A stretch of 64,000 nucleotides of DNA from Camarhynchus parvulus (Eukaryota; Chordata; Aves; Passeriformes; Thraupidae): assembly GCF_901933205.1 (NCBI RefSeq), contig NC_044573.1, positions 30,501,493 through 30,565,492 on the forward strand, in the 5' to 3' direction. A program made the translations under genes and the position numbers. Below the pieces are notes generated by a model. The model was not told the DNA's origin, did no database searches, and saw nothing but the letters and a program-made list of their open reading frames with translations. Positions 62,601-64,000 of the stretch are shown one piece after another (position 1 is the first letter of the stretch; every line of letters starts with the position of its first letter).

Positions 62601-63022
62601 CCACCCACATGCCCGCCACGGGGATACCCACTTGGCATAGGCCTTCTCCAGCAGAGCACTCCAGAACTCGGTGCACTCCGCCGAGTGCACAAACAGAAGC
62701 TCCCCATCCTTGGTGGGCAGCAGGTCATCCACCACCACGTCCACCCACTCACCGAACTGCCAGATCTGGGGGGTGAGGAAGGAGTGGGGTGAGCTCTGAG
62801 CATCACATGGCATCAGCCCTACCCCAGAGGGATGGCCTCAACCCACCACCCTCGCTTCTGCCACAGCCCACCGGCTGCGGAGGGCCAAAAGCTCCCAGCC
62901 CACCTGGAAGTGAAAGATGCCAGCATAGTCCTCCTGGAAGCTCTGTCCATGGGGCACCACGCGGTGCAGGAGCTCCTCGTTGAGCGTGAGGGAGCCAATG
63001 GCAGCCAGCAGCCAGCAGTCAC
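56594..63022 (-). CDS. CAPN11: Classical calpain large subunit, residues ~115 to end (5' exons beyond right edge)
   Basis: Calcium-dependent cytosolic cysteine protease that makes limited cuts in cytoskeletal and signalling proteins. Nineteen exons give 1,802 coding bases, 599 residues plus stop, matching exons 3-21 of mammalian CAPN1 in number and almost exactly in length (119, 134, 169, 84, 86, 75, 161, 170, 12 ... 117, 59, 27). The catalytic triad is intact: Cys in [11 protein letters not shown], His in VKGHAYSV, Asn in IRIRNPWG. The protein closely resembles CAPN1, but the neighbours MYMX and SLC29A1 are those of CAPN11, which in birds is the broadly expressed mu/m-type calpain; hence the name. 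It ends TRP-LLLTMCG, the counterpart of mammalian WLQLTMFA. No break is seen. The exon carrying the TDICQGALG motif is absent from 63.0-64.0 kb and must lie further right. Confidence 0.92.
59741..60853 (-). CDS. CAPN11: CAPN11 exons coding the C2-like (CBSW) domain, with a 12-base microexon
   Basis: Exons 60693-60853 ([18 protein letters not shown]), 60444-60613 ([16 protein letters not shown]), 60227-60238 and 59741-59952 ([37 protein letters not shown]). The 12-base exon encodes Val-Pro-Glu-Glu between CTGCAG and GTACGT and matches the four-residue exon of mammalian CAPN1. It is phase 0 on both sides. Confidence 0.9.
61266..63022 (-). CDS. CAPN11: CAPN11 exons coding the protease core
   Basis: Exons 62904-63022 (catalytic Cys), 62632-62765 ([18 protein letters not shown]), 62299-62467 ([20 protein letters not shown]), 61703-61786 (catalytic His), 61533-61618 (catalytic Asn, [10 protein letters not shown]) and 61266-61340 ([15 protein letters not shown]). 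They cover PC1 from the active-site Cys onward and PC2. All borders are GT/AG and the phases chain. Confidence 0.93.
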
Positions 63023-64000
63023 CTGGGGAAGGAGAGGAAGCTGGTATGAGTACCCATCACCTCCCTAGCCGGGAGGGTAGGTGATGGATGTTTAGGAGCC
63101 CATGGTGTGCTGTCCTTGCAAATGTTTGGGGCTACCCAGCTCAAAAAGTCCGTGGAAAATCCAGACAAGGTCCAGCAAGCAGAACTCAGGGATTCAGGCC
63201 TGCTCAGCCTGCCCACAGAGAGAAGTATTAGCTCAAGGCAACAGGGAACGTCCCTCCCTCACCTGGAGCCTGTGTCCAGACCACCACACACAGTCAGCAC
63301 CAACAGCCCCCTCCTGCAGCCATTTATCTGGACCCTCCTGGAACTCACTCATATGACTGCCCTCGGTATCTCAGACAGCAGTTCTGCAGCAGAATTACAC
63401 TTTGCATGTAAAAAGCCATTTTAGCAAGCGAGCGGTTTCATGCTGCTGCCCCAGCTTCTCAAATTGCAAGCAATGCCACCGCACTTTTCCTTCCGAGTGA
63501 TCTTAACCACAAGTGCTGCTCCAGGACAGAACTGTGATTTAAATTCTTTGACTTGATTCTCTTTTCTCTTTTGCCTTTGAAGCCTTTCACACCTTAGCCT
63601 CGAGCCTGGATAACCTGTAACTGGGCTGTGGTTTGACAAAATGCCATTTCTGAGTTTTTAATGACCAAGTGAACACTACCACAGTGCTTTGGGCTGTTAT
63701 GCACTCCAGTTGCCACCTCAACTTTGTCCTAATTACTGGGTATATTAAATGTAGTCAGCCCTGAAAACAGCATGCTAAAGGTGCTAAGGTATACAGTATT
63801 CCCAATCAAGTGCCCTACTTGCCCCCAGTCAGGACAACACTGTCTGTGGTACCAGGATCTGTTTCTGATGAGCAGAAAATCCAAGTTATGGTTAAACTCT
63901 GCTAGCCTACCCAGCCCATTCACACTTCTCTCCTTGCCTCAGTGCCCTCGCCTTGGGAGACACCCCTGGAGAAAAGACAAATCATCGCTTGTACACCTCT
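63023..64000 (-). other. CAPN11 intron (between mammalian exons 2 and 3)
   Basis: No further calpain exon and no repeat recognised to the window end. The upstream exon expected to end in phase 1 before the GDCW exon is not here. Confidence 0.7.

Noticed and set aside
56594..63022. Naming the protease CAPN1
   Set aside because: The protein is very like mammalian CAPN1, but its neighbours MYMX and SLC29A1 are those of CAPN11; a tree would be decisive, so the choice is moderate rather than certain.

Overview
The window is vertebrate nuclear DNA, most likely from a bird. Support: short introns between GC-rich exons, CpG islands, CR1-type retroelement remnants and no SINE-like repeats that I could recognise. 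All supported genes lie on the minus strand, in the transcription order calpain, myomixer, a beta-spectrin-like gene, nucleoside transporter. In mammals CAPN11, MYMX and SLC29A1 sit side by side in the same order and orientation (human 6p21.1), so this is the avian counterpart of that block with one extra gene inside it.

From right to left. Positions 63,022-56,594 hold 19 coding exons (residue ~115 to the stop) of a classical calpain, named CAPN11 by synteny. Its catalytic Cys, His and Asn are all intact, and its poly(A) signal is at 55,323-55,328 beside a small minisatellite. About 50-55 kb is non-coding, with two clusters of muscle-type regulatory motifs (E-boxes, M-CAT, MEF2). At 49,347-49,158 is the micropeptide gene MYMX (myomixer), which carries an apparent one-base frameshift in its functional AxLyCxL motif. 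A CpG island separates MYMX by only about 400 bases from a 32-coding-exon gene (48,760-29,779). That gene encodes a predicted 2,057-residue protein with a novel N-terminus, about seven or eight degenerate spectrin-type repeats, a ~630-residue low-complexity linker and a beta-spectrin-type PH domain, with no actin-binding CH domains. I know of no gene of this kind at the mammalian locus.

Positions 29.4-2.6 kb hold no recognisable protein-coding gene: two isolated CpG islands (about 16.3 and 27.0 kb), a G-quadruplex-prone 11-bp minisatellite inside a third (24.1-24.3 kb), an AT microsatellite next to a CR1 3' end (16.9-17.3 kb) and an old CR1-like fragment. SLC29A1 (ENT1) begins with a coding exon at 1,399-1,371, probably driven from a GC-rich region near 2.3 kb, and continues off the left edge after residue 141.

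Functionally, MYMX and the muscle-type motifs point to a skeletal-muscle-active domain, classical calpains cleave cytoskeletal proteins including spectrins, and the extra gene is a spectrin-like scaffold. Any functional link between these neighbours is inference. Exon models were built by hand from splice consensus, reading-frame continuity and recognised protein motifs; no alignment or expression data were available.
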